Of a stretch of DNA of 64,000 nucleotides, positions 55,217 through 63,648 are shown in pieces. This stretch comes from M0108 sp044228795 (GTDB lineage Bacteria > Pseudomonadota > Gammaproteobacteria > Chromatiales > Chromatiaceae). Location of the stretch: the NCBI GenBank assembly GCA_044228795.1, contig JBGAUE010000008.1, forward strand, positions 95,500-159,499, read 5' to 3'. The notes under the pieces were generated by a model. That model was given only the letters and a program-made list of their open reading frames with translations, did no database searches and had not been told where the DNA came from. The stretch's first letter is position 1, and each line of letters starts with the position of its first letter. The position numbers and the translations under genes are program-made.

Positions 55217-55656
55217 ACCATGCCTGGCTGCTTGCCCACCTCCCTCACCAAGGCTCGATGTGTCTGTTGGATCACATCGCTGCCTGGGATACCCGGAGCA
55301 TCCGCGGCCTGGCTACTAGCCACCGCGACCAGGATAACCCCCTACGGGCTCACGGCCGGTTAGGTGCCGCCTGCGGCATCGAGTATGCCGCCCAGGCCAT
55401 GGCGGCCCATGGCGCCCTGCTGGCATTCCCCGGGAAGCCACCACGTGTCGGTTATCTCACCAGCGTGCGCAGTGTGGAACTACATGTTTCTCAGTTGGAT
55501 GACATCGCCGCCGATCTGATTATTGAGGCCGAGCGCCTGTCCGGCGATCACAACACCATCCTCTATGGGTTTCGCATTTTCGCGGGGGTGCCACTGCTGT
55601 TGAGCGGTCGCATCGCCGTGGTGTTGGATGCGACGAAACTGGGTAAGCCGACATGA
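55207..55656 (+). CDS. Hotdog-fold dehydratase-like protein (ApeP-like)
   Basis: This 149-residue hotdog-fold protein starts with the HAWLLAHLPHQGSMCLLDHI segment, typical of the 3-hydroxyacyl-ACP dehydratases of aryl-polyene clusters (ApeP). It has GAACGIEYAAQAMAAHGAL as its central helix. It presumably pairs with the shorter dehydratase encoded at 47399 to remove water in each elongation round. It overlaps the chain-length-factor gene by ten bases and the ketoreductase gene by four (ATGA at 55653-55656). Confidence 0.83.
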   Translation: MRLDHAWLLAHLPHQGSMCLLDHIAAWDTRSIRGLATSHRDQDNPLRAHGRLGAACGIEYAAQAMAAHGALLAFPGKPPRVGYLTSVRSVELHVSQLDDIAADLIIEAERLSGDHNTILYGFRIFAGVPLLLSGRIAVVLDATKLGKPT

Positions 55657-56372
55657 GAAGAGCCCTCGTCACCGGTGGCAGTGGCGGCATCGGCGCGGCG
55701 ATCTGTCGTCAACTGGCCGCAGACGGCTGTTACGTCTATGTCCACGCCTGCCGGAACTTGGCCAAGGCGACCGAGCTGGTGGCAGAGATCACCGCAACGG
55801 CTGGCGCGGCTGAGGCCATCGCCTTCGATGTTACGGACGCCGAAGACTGTCGCCACGCTCTGGAGGCCCTGATCGTGAAGTCCCCGATTCACATCCTCGT
55901 GAACAATGCCGGCATTCATGATGACGCCATCTTCCCTGGCATGGGTGCGAGCCAGTGGCACAGCGTGCTGGACGTCGCACTCAATGGCTTCTATAACGTG
56001 ACCCAGCCGCTGACGATGCCCATGATCCGCAATCGTTGGGGACGCATCCTCAACATCACCTCCATTGCCGGGCTAGTCGGTAACCGCGGCCAGGTGAATT
56101 ACGCCGCCGCCAAGGGTGGACTCCACGCGGCCACCAAGGCCTTGTCCCTGGAACTTGCCAGCCGCGGTATCACGGTGAATGCCGTGGCCCCCGGTATCAT
56201 TCAGACCGACATGATCGAAGGTGCCTTCAACCCGGAGAGTATCGCCGCCCTGGTGCCCATGAAGCGTGCCGGGACCCCAGCCGAAGTGGCGGCCCTCGTA
56301 GGGTTCCTCGCCTCCCAGCAGGCCAGCTACATCACAGGCCAAGTCATTTCGGTCAACGGTGGCATGATCTGA
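55653..56372 (+). CDS. 3-oxoacyl-ACP reductase, FabG type (ApeQ-like)
   Basis: This 239-residue short-chain dehydrogenase reduces the 3-keto group of the ACP-bound chain with NAD(P)H. The cofactor loop is VTGGSGGIGAAI (6-17), NNAG is at 84-87, and the catalytic residues are Ser137, Tyr150 and Lys154 (NYAAAKGG). Length is usual (FabG 244). It is the last forward gene of the cluster. A 104-base gap separates it from the convergent glycosyltransferase gene. With the ketosynthase pair and the two dehydratases it completes a set able to build an all-trans polyene. Confidence 0.9.
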   Translation: MRRALVTGGSGGIGAAICRQLAADGCYVYVHACRNLAKATELVAEITATAGAAEAIAFDVTDAEDCRHALEALIVKSPIHILVNNAGIHDDAIFPGMGASQWHSVLDVALNGFYNVTQPLTMPMIRNRWGRILNITSIAGLVGNRGQVNYAAAKGGLHAATKALSLELASRGITVNAVAPGIIQTDMIEGAFNPESIAALVPMKRAGTPAEVAALVGFLASQQASYITGQVISVNGGMI

Positions 56373-56476
56373 GGGAGCCCGGCCTTGCCGACCCCCTCCC
56401 CGGGAATAGGTGGCTGAGTGATGGAATGCTAAGACCAGAACTTAGGCACCGCTCCCAAATTGTCATCCGCAAAACT

Positions 56477-57328
56477 TCACCGCATGCTCAACCGTCTTAT
56501 CAGGAGACTTGGTAATCGCGGCAGGAAGCCCAGCATCAAACGTATGTGCATCCAGGTCAGCAGGCTATTATCACGCAGATAATTGAAATGAGAGACGCCA
56601 CCCTGGTCAGGGGCCAGGTATTTCACGGGGGCGGGCAGGTTAATCGAGCGAACACCGCGCCAGCACAGGCGCACCACGGCCTCTGGATCGAAATCGAAGC
56701 GGCGCATCCAGTGCTGGCCATGCATCACTTGCTGCAGAGGTGCGATTGGATAGACGCGGAAGCCATAGAGAGAATCACCGATGCCCGTCCACAGGGTTTC
56801 CAGGTTAGCCCAGCCGTTGGAAATCCGGCGACCATAGACACGCAGCTTGGGGGCATTGACGTCAAAGACCGGTATGCCCAGTACCATAACCTCCGGGGCT
56901 AATCCAGAGGTGGCCATAAATGCGGGAATACGATCGGCCGGATGCTGGCCATCCGCGTCCATGGTGAGGACGTGAGTAAACCCTTCCCGCGCGGCAAGGT
57001 CGATGCCATGCAGGATTGCCGCACCCTTGCCAACATTCTCTGCAAACACCAGCACCCTGAGCCCGGGGTCTTGCGCCGCCATATCCTGAAGTCCAGCCGT
57101 GGTCCCGTCAGTGCTGCCATCTACGACCACCCACACGGGCGCCCATTGTTGTCGGACAGAGCGCACCGTGTCATAGACCATGACACCGGGATCATAACAG
57201 GGGATCAATACCAGATGGGTGGCACTGCCGTTCACGATGAGGGGGACATCAAGTGTGCCGCGGAGCGGTACCTTCCGCGCAATCTGTGGTGCCTGGGGGC
57301 AGCAACCAGGGTGCGTTTCGCAACTCAT
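56477..57328 (-). CDS. GT2-family glycosyltransferase
   Basis: This 283-residue protein has a GT-A fold of family 2. LVLIPCYDPG opens the domain, VVVDGSTDGT is the nucleotide-sugar strand, NVGKGAAILHGI follows and the DxD motif is in TMDADGQHP (near 127). The C-terminal RLMLGFLPRLPSLLIRRL is hydrophobic and may touch the membrane. In E. coli the ApeJ fusion contains such a GT2 domain next to an acyltransferase, so this gene could be the missing half, encoded on the opposite strand. The start is uncertain: MSCETHP at 57328 overlaps the upstream acyltransferase by 80 bases, while a GTG at 57235 would remove the overlap. Confidence 0.8.
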   Translation of the reverse strand: MSCETHPGCCPQAPQIARKVPLRGTLDVPLIVNGSATHLVLIPCYDPGVMVYDTVRSVRQQWAPVWVVVDGSTDGTTAGLQDMAAQDPGLRVLVFAENVGKGAAILHGIDLAAREGFTHVLTMDADGQHPADRIPAFMATSGLAPEVMVLGIPVFDVNAPKLRVYGRRISNGWANLETLWTGIGDSLYGFRVYPIAPLQQVMHGQHWMRRFDFDPEAVVRLCWRGVRSINLPAPVKYLAPDQGGVSHFNYLRDNSLLTWMHIRLMLGFLPRLPSLLIRRLSMR

Positions 57329-58181
57329 CCCTAAAGTAACTTTCCAATTCGGCGGTAATAGCCCTGGGCTGTTCGGGAGGGTCGAAGCGGCGACCGAGCC
57401 GCACCCGATAGGTGATAGGCAGCACCGGTCGACGCGATAATGGCCAGCCCTTGCGGAGGTATGCGGAGTCCGACTCGATGAAGAGGGTCTGGATTGGCGC
57501 CTTGGCCCGACGAGAGATGAGAGCAGCCGCAGGCGTGCAGGCGTTGATTGGCCAGCGACTCGTACGGGTGCCTTCGGGGAACAGCAACAGATGGCTGCCG
57601 CTTGTCAGTTCTGCGACGGCCTGTTTGATCATGCCGTACTGTGTGTCATTGCGAATGTATCCCGCCAGCCGTGCACCCGCGCCCAGAAAAATGTTATCAA
57701 GGATGTCCGCCTTCATGATGCAGGTGAGATTAGGGAGCCGCGAGAGCACCAGAAAGGCATCGAGCAGAGAGGGATGGTTGGGGGCAATCACCAGCGGCCT
57801 TTCGCCGCGCAAATCATCTAGGTCACGGATATCAAAACGGCAAGCGCCAATCAGGGCCAGTGCACCCAGATAGACCTGAAAAATGGTCATGATGGCCCAG
57901 CGACCCAGCGGCTTGCCCCACCGCCTCGGCAAAACGTAATAGAGCGGCGCCGCCAGGACCGACCACGCCAGCGACAAGGTACCCAGCAGTCCCAGGCCGA
58001 ACCAGAGCGCACCAAATTCATAGGCTCGTCGCAGCCAGCGTTTCACGAGACTTGGCCATACCGCCAGATAGGCCCTCACACGCATAGCTCGACCCGACGG
58101 GAGGACAGGGCGAGAGCGGCCATCTCCCTGCCCGTGCGAGTCGCATAATCCCAACAGCAGACCTTCACCCCTCGGTCGCAT
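57249..58181 (-). CDS. PlsC-like 1-acyl-glycerol-3-phosphate acyltransferase-family protein
   Basis: This protein of up to 310 residues has two adjacent hydrophobic segments (near 50-80 and 90-110) and the PlsC domain. The HX4D motif is in APNHPSLLDAF (near 134-144) and the substrate motif is FPEGTRTS (near 205). PlsC-type acyltransferases move an acyl chain to a lysolipid; similar genes occur in xanthomonadin and aryl-polyene clusters. The ATG at 58181 overlaps the upstream flavoprotein stop by 17 bases; an internal ATG at 58085 (MRVRAYLAVW) would leave a gap of about 80 bases. The 3' end overlaps the glycosyltransferase gene. Confidence 0.8.
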   Translation of the reverse strand: MRPRGEGLLLGLCDSHGQGDGRSRPVLPSGRAMRVRAYLAVWPSLVKRWLRRAYEFGALWFGLGLLGTLSLAWSVLAAPLYYVLPRRWGKPLGRWAIMTIFQVYLGALALIGACRFDIRDLDDLRGERPLVIAPNHPSLLDAFLVLSRLPNLTCIMKADILDNIFLGAGARLAGYIRNDTQYGMIKQAVAELTSGSHLLLFPEGTRTSRWPINACTPAAALISRRAKAPIQTLFIESDSAYLRKGWPLSRRPVLPITYRVRLGRRFDPPEQPRAITAELESYFRDELRNAPWLLPPGTTDCAEGTAPRHT

Positions 58182-59484
58182 CTTCCAGGTAACGGATATT
58201 CACCCGCCGCCGCGTCCAAGCCAAGAAGCTGGACTTGAGGTTGGCCAGGGAGGCAAGGTAATAGATCGCCTTGAAGGCCCGTAGCGATCGCCAGATTGGC
58301 GTATTACCGAAAATGTCCCCAGCTAAAACCGACAGCAGGGCCTCCTGGACCCGAAAGACATTGCGTGGCGACATGAACAAACTGCGCATGGTGGGGTTGG
58401 TGACACGGTAAATGAACCAGGAAAACTCCTTAGGTCCGTGCTTCATGAGCCGATCAAATTGCCGTAGGGCTTGGGCTGCCTTGTTCGGATCTTGAAGGCA
58501 GGTATCCACGGCATCGGCCCCTGCGAAGGCGCTATTCATGGCCAGCATGACACCGGAAGAGAAAACTGGATCGATGAAGGCATAGGCGTCACCCAAGAGT
58601 AGCCAGTTTCTACCGTGAGTGCGGTCGCAGGTATAGGTAAAGTTGCCCGTGGCTTGTACATCTGACACCAGTTCGGCATCCTGCAGCCGTTCCGCCAGGG
58701 CTGGGCACATGGCGATAAGATCCATGAAGAAACCTTGCAACGGTTTAGTGCGGGTTTTCAAATAGTAAGGCCAGGTAACGGCCCCGACGCTGGTGGTGCC
58801 GTCCGCGAGGGGAATAAACCAGAACCACCCATGTTCGAACCAGAAGATGGTAATGTGGCCTTCCTGCTTGCCCGGATTGCGCCGAGCGCCCTTGAAGTGG
58901 CCGTAGAGCGATGAGTTGTTGTGCTTAGGGTTCCGGTGCTTGGCCTTAAACCGATTGCCCAGGAAGGTGTCGCGGCCGGAGGCGTCGATCAGAAAGCGGC
59001 ATTGCCAGGACTCCGCGCGGCCATCCTCATGCTCCGCCCGGACGATAGCACCTTCGCCGTTCGGCAGGAATTCCACGTCCCGCACGCGGCAGCCCTCGAT
59101 GACGGTGGCACCTTTGCGACCGGCATTGCGAATCAGGATCTCGTCGAACTCCGACCGTCGGACCTGGTAGGCATAGGGCATGGATTTATCCCAGGCATCC
59201 GCGAATTCGAAGGATTGGCTGTGTTCGTGCCAGGGTGAAATGAATTCGACCCCCCATTTCGCCATACCAATACCCCCGACTTCGGCACGCACACCCAAGC
59301 GCGCGAGCAGCGGCAAATTTGCTGGCAGCAGGGATTCGCCGATATGGAAACGCGGGTGCCGTTCCTTCTCCAGGAGCGTGACCCGATAACCCTTTTCCCC
59401 TAGCAAGGCAGCCGCGGTCGAGCCAGCCGGTCCACCCCCTATCACCAGGACATCGCACCAACGGTCGAGGTAGTTTGTGTTCAT
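58165..59484 (-). CDS. FAD-dependent oxidoreductase with flavin-dependent halogenase motifs
   Basis: This 439-residue single-component flavoprotein has the FAD loop GGGPAG at 16-21. It carries motifs typical of flavin-dependent halogenases: WFWFIP at 220-225 (WxWxIP), FIDPVFSSG at 303-311 (FVDPLxSTG in PrnA and RebH), and a lysine, Lys76, in MAKWGVEF at the position of the halogenase active-site lysine. Many related monooxygenases and reductases lack the tryptophan motif. The enzyme may therefore chlorinate or brominate an aromatic ring carried by the pathway, as found in brominated xanthomonadins. It is the first of three minus-strand genes convergent with the polyene operon. An alternative is a non-halogenating oxygenase of the same fold. 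Confidence 0.8.
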   Translation of the reverse strand: MNTNYLDRWCDVLVIGGGPAGSTAAALLGEKGYRVTLLEKERHPRFHIGESLLPANLPLLARLGVRAEVGGIGMAKWGVEFISPWHEHSQSFEFADAWDKSMPYAYQVRRSEFDEILIRNAGRKGATVIEGCRVRDVEFLPNGEGAIVRAEHEDGRAESWQCRFLIDASGRDTFLGNRFKAKHRNPKHNNSSLYGHFKGARRNPGKQEGHITIFWFEHGWFWFIPLADGTTSVGAVTWPYYLKTRTKPLQGFFMDLIAMCPALAERLQDAELVSDVQATGNFTYTCDRTHGRNWLLLGDAYAFIDPVFSSGVMLAMNSAFAGADAVDTCLQDPNKAAQALRQFDRLMKHGPKEFSWFIYRVTNPTMRSLFMSPRNVFRVQEALLSVLAGDIFGNTPIWRSLRAFKAIYYLASLANLKSSFLAWTRRRVNIRYLEDATEG

Positions 59485-59548
59485 AAGACCTTGCCTCCGC
59501 CTGGTTCTTCATCTATCGCCCCTAAAGCCCGCCCTGTCCCTCGGCTCT

Positions 59549-60997
59549 TCATAGATGAACCCGACTATCAATACGATTCTCGGAGAGATCGCGCAGGACA
59601 CGTTTAATGATGGCCCGGCAAGCCTCCTCCCCGTCAGACGCCTTACCCCTACGAATAGCGGCAAAAAAGCGGGCCAGCTCGCGCTGCTCGGCGGGGCTTA
59701 GTTCCTCCGTGAACCCGCCAACTGGAATCCGGGCCTCCGGAACCTTATCCGGGGCATCCTCGTCCGCCGCCTGGCGCCCGTGGGCCCAATTCATGGCCCG
59801 GGCACTATAGAGCAGGGCGCGGTCGAGGAGGATAAAAGGAAACCTGGTATTGGAGACCGGACCCGCGGTAAAGCGCGCTGTGCCTGGTTTAATCTCGATA
59901 TCCAGCTTGGCGAGGGCCTTGCCACCTGCGAATCCGAGTAGCCCCCCCGCGACAGCACCCAAAAGTGCCGCCCCACCCAGAGAACTCCCAGCCAGAGCCA
60001 GGTCTACCCCCGCACCTGTTGCGGCCCCTGCGGACATACCGGCGAGGGCGAGCGCACGCCGAGAGAGCCCCAGGGCCTGACTCACCTCATCAGATAGCAG
60101 ATCCTTGGCCAGCAGCGAATCTGGGGGCTGATCCCAAACCTGGTGTCGAAAGTTGGCCCGAATCTGGCGTTGGGCATGAGCCTCTAAATCGCGCAACCTA
60201 TTTTCCAACTCCACCATCATCTCGGCCTTGGCCTGAATTCGCCCACCCTGAGTGTCTAGCCTGGACTCCTTGAAGGTTTTGCTCACCCTCAATCCCAGGG
60301 CATCCTTCATGAGGGTCAGAATGGTATCCACCGCCTGATCGGTACGCCGATCCCAGTCGCGCTGGAAGGCATCGATGGTCCGCGCCAAGCGCTCCTCCCA
60401 GCGCTGATCCATACTCCTGAGGGCCTTGAGCAGCTTGATACGCTCGCCATAAGTCGCCCGGTGGGCATTGAATTCGCGCACCGAGTTGAATCCCTTGCTC
60501 AAGGTATCCTGCCACTGGGGCATGTGGCGAGTTTCCTTGGTCAGGTTGTTGAGGATCGCCATGCGCGGACGGGCGGTGAGACGCATCAGCTCGATCTCAA
60601 TGCGATCCTTTTCCTTGATGCGCTTGGAGCCGTCCACCACCAGTATCATGCCGGCCCCCGCCGCCACCGGTTCCAGAAGCGCGCAATCGTGGGAGAATAG
60701 CGGGTCATAGCGAAAGGTTTTGACAAATTCCCGGGGCAGGTCACGAAGCTCCGGGTGCGCCTGGAACCATTCCAATATCGCCCCCGGGTTCTGGAAACCA
60801 GGGGTGTCGATGAACTCGATGACCGTCTGACCGTCAATGATCACCGGATAAAAGTCCGATTCCGTGGTGGTGCCCGCGCGCTGGTCGATGGCAATACGGT
60901 CGTTCTCGGTCAGGGTGGCGACTACTGAGGATTTACCCGCATTGGGGTGGCCCATGATCGCCATTCTCGGAATCTCGCTCCCAACATTCGCCATCAT
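59549..60997 (-). CDS. DUF3482-containing GTPase
   Basis: This 482-residue protein begins with an Era-like GTPase domain. Its G1 motif is GHPNAGKSS (15-23), with the G3 motif DTPGFQ (near 65), and NLTK (near 146) occupies the G4 position. A long helical middle region follows (about 165-310). Next is an alanine/glycine-rich hydrophobic stretch (about 330-385, ALAGMSAGAATGAGVDLALAGSSLGGAALLG) that could insert in the membrane. The gene pairs with a DUF2868 membrane protein upstream: ATGATGG at 60998-60992 overlaps the DUF2868 stop, so translation is coupled. The pair is widely found but has no established function that I know. Confidence 0.83.
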   Translation of the reverse strand: MMANVGSEIPRMAIMGHPNAGKSSVVATLTENDRIAIDQRAGTTTESDFYPVIIDGQTVIEFIDTPGFQNPGAILEWFQAHPELRDLPREFVKTFRYDPLFSHDCALLEPVAAGAGMILVVDGSKRIKEKDRIEIELMRLTARPRMAILNNLTKETRHMPQWQDTLSKGFNSVREFNAHRATYGERIKLLKALRSMDQRWEERLARTIDAFQRDWDRRTDQAVDTILTLMKDALGLRVSKTFKESRLDTQGGRIQAKAEMMVELENRLRDLEAHAQRQIRANFRHQVWDQPPDSLLAKDLLSDEVSQALGLSRRALALAGMSAGAATGAGVDLALAGSSLGGAALLGAVAGGLLGFAGGKALAKLDIEIKPGTARFTAGPVSNTRFPFILLDRALLYSARAMNWAHGRQAADEDAPDKVPEARIPVGGFTEELSPAEQRELARFFAAIRRGKASDGEEACRAIIKRVLRDLSENRIDSRVHL

Positions 60998-62736
60998 GGC
61001 TCTCCATCCGTGCTGGGAGGTGCCAGCATGGCCAGACGCAGGTAGGGATCGCCCAGTGCATCGATCTTGCGCTGCCAATCGGTGAAATCAAAGGCCCGTA
61101 CCGGCGGCAATGGGTCATCGTCCTGGGGATCGCCGACCAGGGCGAGCAGGAGTTGGGCGTGGGGACCCGCGGCGGCGCGCAACTCCCTAAGAAAACGCAG
61201 GTTCTCGGTGATAGGCGGTTGGGAGCCGTCCATAAGGATTACCAGCCGTGCCGGCGGGGCCTGCCAGTCCTGCCCCGCCAGCCACTGGATCACACCCTCG
61301 GTCATGAGGGTACCAGACCCGAAGGAAGCCGTGCTGGCAATGCGCCAACCGGTGTGGTCCACAATCAGACTAGCGAGCCGCGGGCGGTCCTTATCCTCGA
61401 TCAGATGATCCACATCAAGGTGTATCAGCATCAGGCAGGCATCCGGGGCAATGCCGCCGGCCACCTTGGGGGGCGCGGCTACAGACTTGCGTTCCAGCAC
61501 GCATTCACGGGGATCCAGGGGGGCTGGAATGGGCATCGCCGGACCCTGGCCGCTGCCCCGGTTCCCGGTCTCCAGGCGCGGGGTCACCAAACGCCCATAA
61601 AGGGCTTGAGTAGGCGCGTGGGTGAAGGGGAGCCGGTCGAGAAGATGCCGTTGGGCGAACATAGATGTCAACAGGAGACCGAACCGGGGCAGCAGACCGT
61701 AGGTAAAGACCGATAGCACCAGGAACCAGCGCCAGGAGCGTAGATCCCCGGCATTGAGCTGGGACAGAGGGTCCTTGAGATAGATGCGACTGCCGGCTAC
61801 CTGGTCCAGGGTCGGATATCCCAGGCCCTCGCCAAACAGCCAGGACCAGGGCGTGGCGATGGTGCCGGCCAGGTCGTAAACGGCCTGGGGACCGACATCC
61901 AGGGCCGAACTCCAGCCGAAGGCCAAATCCGTAAACCATTCCAGCGCGACGGTAGTCAGGATCACCCCAAGGTTAAAGGCGACCCCAAACACCTGGGCCG
62001 GTATCAATACGGGCAGATAGGAGACAGGTCCATAGAGCAGATACTGAGACTTCAGCATTCCGGTGCCGGCGCGAACGCGATCCCTCACTTCCTGGCTCGC
62101 ATGGGCGAGACGTTGATGCTGTACCCAGCTACCGAGACGCGTAAACAGGGGTCGGATGAGCCGCCCGAGCACCGTGACATCCTGGACGGCGGCCCCGACG
62201 GGCCGGGACCTGCGTAGCACCCAGGCGAGAACACCGCCGCCAATCAAGAGGCACTGCACACCCACCAACAGGAAGAGATACCAGGAAACATTGACCGGAA
62301 GGCGCCCGTCGTATCTGAGGAGCGCGGAGGCCGCACCAATACCTAGCAGGAATCCGGTGACGGCCAGGCCCAGGGTCACCAGTCGTTGGGTGTGGGCAAA
62401 GGCGGTACCGGGCAGCAGGGCGCGGACGTCCGGGAACTCCGCATCGCGGCGCGCCTCCAGCCAGCGGCGCAGACTCGAGCGCCGATGCAAAGGGGAATGG
62501 GGGTCCCTGCCTGCCAGCGCGGGGGCAATGCGATCCAAATATATGGAACGATCCCGGTCCAGAAGTGCCAAACGACCGGCAGGGCGCTCGCGCAGGCCTT
62601 GCTCGTCAAGTTCGAGGTAATACTCAAAATCGATCAGATCCGGAATCGTCCAGCGGTCATCCGTAGCTGGCTTGCGGGCGCCGCCTGGCGAATCGGGACC
62701 TGCGGAGGAACTGGGATCTGGGTGTCGAGGGTCCAT
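60994..62736 (-). CDS. DUF2868 multi-helix membrane protein
   Basis: This 580-residue protein has an N-terminal region of about 100 polar residues and three to four membrane helices near residues 125-175 and 240-275, with another pair near 325-360. A C-terminal soluble domain (about 420-580) resembles a degenerate GTPase-like fold (CLMLIHLDVDHLIEDKDRPRL, LVILMDGSQPPITENLRFLREL). It matches the DUF2868 family, which is regularly encoded next to DUF3482 GTPases as here. The stop codon overlaps the start of that GTPase. No regulator is adjacent. The function is unknown. Confidence 0.83.
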   Translation of the reverse strand: MDPRHPDPSSSAGPDSPGGARKPATDDRWTIPDLIDFEYYLELDEQGLRERPAGRLALLDRDRSIYLDRIAPALAGRDPHSPLHRRSSLRRWLEARRDAEFPDVRALLPGTAFAHTQRLVTLGLAVTGFLLGIGAASALLRYDGRLPVNVSWYLFLLVGVQCLLIGGGVLAWVLRRSRPVGAAVQDVTVLGRLIRPLFTRLGSWVQHQRLAHASQEVRDRVRAGTGMLKSQYLLYGPVSYLPVLIPAQVFGVAFNLGVILTTVALEWFTDLAFGWSSALDVGPQAVYDLAGTIATPWSWLFGEGLGYPTLDQVAGSRIYLKDPLSQLNAGDLRSWRWFLVLSVFTYGLLPRFGLLLTSMFAQRHLLDRLPFTHAPTQALYGRLVTPRLETGNRGSGQGPAMPIPAPLDPRECVLERKSVAAPPKVAGGIAPDACLMLIHLDVDHLIEDKDRPRLASLIVDHTGWRIASTASFGSGTLMTEGVIQWLAGQDWQAPPARLVILMDGSQPPITENLRFLRELRAAAGPHAQLLLALVGDPQDDDPLPPVRAFDFTDWQRKIDALGDPYLRLAMLAPPSTDGEP

Positions 62737-63031
62737 AGGTTTCGGTTATCACTCCGGTACTAGGGCTCCGGGCATCAGGCCAGTGACCAGCACCCGCGAG
62801 AGCTGGATGGGTCCTGGCGGGGCAAAGACCCCGGGAAGGGTCTGTCGGCCCTCCCCCGTCCCGTTAGCCACAGACAAGCGATGGGAGGTTCAACCGCCCT
62901 AGACCGGATCGGGTTCCGATCTTAGCCGCGCCAAGGGCGCCGGGCAAGGCGGTTTATGGCCAGGCGGTTTGTGGCCAGTTTGTGACCGGATTGGGCGCCA
63001 CTGGAAAACAACCCCGACCGAGAGCCGGCGC
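62737..63031. other. Non-coding stretch with a 15-bp tandem repeat
   Basis: No gene is supported here. GGCGGTTTATGGCCA (62948-62962) is followed immediately by GGCGGTTTGTGGCCA (62963-62977), two copies differing at one base, then a partial third (GTTTGTG). No clear promoter for the DUF2868 gene could be assigned in this interval. Confidence 0.5.
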
Positions 63032-63217
63032 CTAGGTCCCCAGCCAGGAAGCAACGCCACGGCCGGGAGGGTCGGGATGCGGCCAAACAGGCTCATGGGT
63101 GCGAACACTCTCATCCATCGCCTGGATGTCCGTGGCCGGTTCGACCTCATCGTAATGGACTGGAATACCGCGGGACGCTAACAGTTGTCTTAAGTTCCAT
63201 AGCGACAAACCAGTCAA
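63032..63217 (-). pseudogene. Possible UPF0175-like antitoxin fragment
   Basis: A 61-codon frame starting at TTG contains WNLRQLLASRGIPVHYDEVE. This resembles the C-terminal end of UPF0175-family small proteins (typically LLxxxGIPxHYDEEDLxxD), often antitoxins of toxin-antitoxin pairs. The N-terminal DNA-binding part is absent, and the frame runs on for about 30 unrelated residues to a distant stop. It looks like a broken remnant. No toxin gene is recognisable beside it. Confidence 0.3.
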
Positions 63218-63411
63218 GGGATGGTGGTAACCCCACTACCGCCCGCGACCGCGCACATGCCAGCGTACATCCAGCTTCAGCACACACGCTCGACCCAGGC
63301 CCACACCAAACGCTCCCGGAGTACCATCCGAGGCAACCTCTTCTGGGCCTTTACCTCTAACCTGGCATTGATCCCGTTGGCGGCGGACCCTCTATGCCAA
63401 TGTAGGTGAGA

Positions 63412-63516
63412 CAGTGGTGCGGACAGCTGGGCAAGGTCGATAACTGTCAGGTCGGGGTCTTTGCGGCACTGGGACGGGGACGACTGGGTGCGATCAAAAC
63501 GGATATTGTAGGTTAA
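63412..63516 (+). pseudogene. IS701-like transposase fragment
   Basis: A 34-residue plus-strand frame reads QWCGQLGKVDNCQVGVFAALGRG and then a stop, with a TAG just upstream. The segment LGKVDNCQVGVFAALG is familiar from IS701/IS4-type DDE transposases, around their first catalytic aspartate. Flanking frames show nothing more of the element, so this is a small internal relic. Confidence 0.5.
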
Positions 63517-63648
63517 GATACTGCGGTAACCCTTGATAAGGGAGATGACTGCACATAATCTCTCCGCTGTCCCTTGAAGATGACGGTCTGTTATCCCGAC
63601 TGAACTAGCACCCGCAGTTGCGCGGACGCGTCGAGCGCTTGGTCGACC

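Noticed and set aside
45080..56372. Reading the cluster as a second fatty-acid synthesis operon
   Set aside because: The exporter, LolA-like carrier, AMP-ligase, COG4648 protein and chain-length-factor-like protein are not part of fatty-acid operons, whereas all occur in aryl-polyene clusters.
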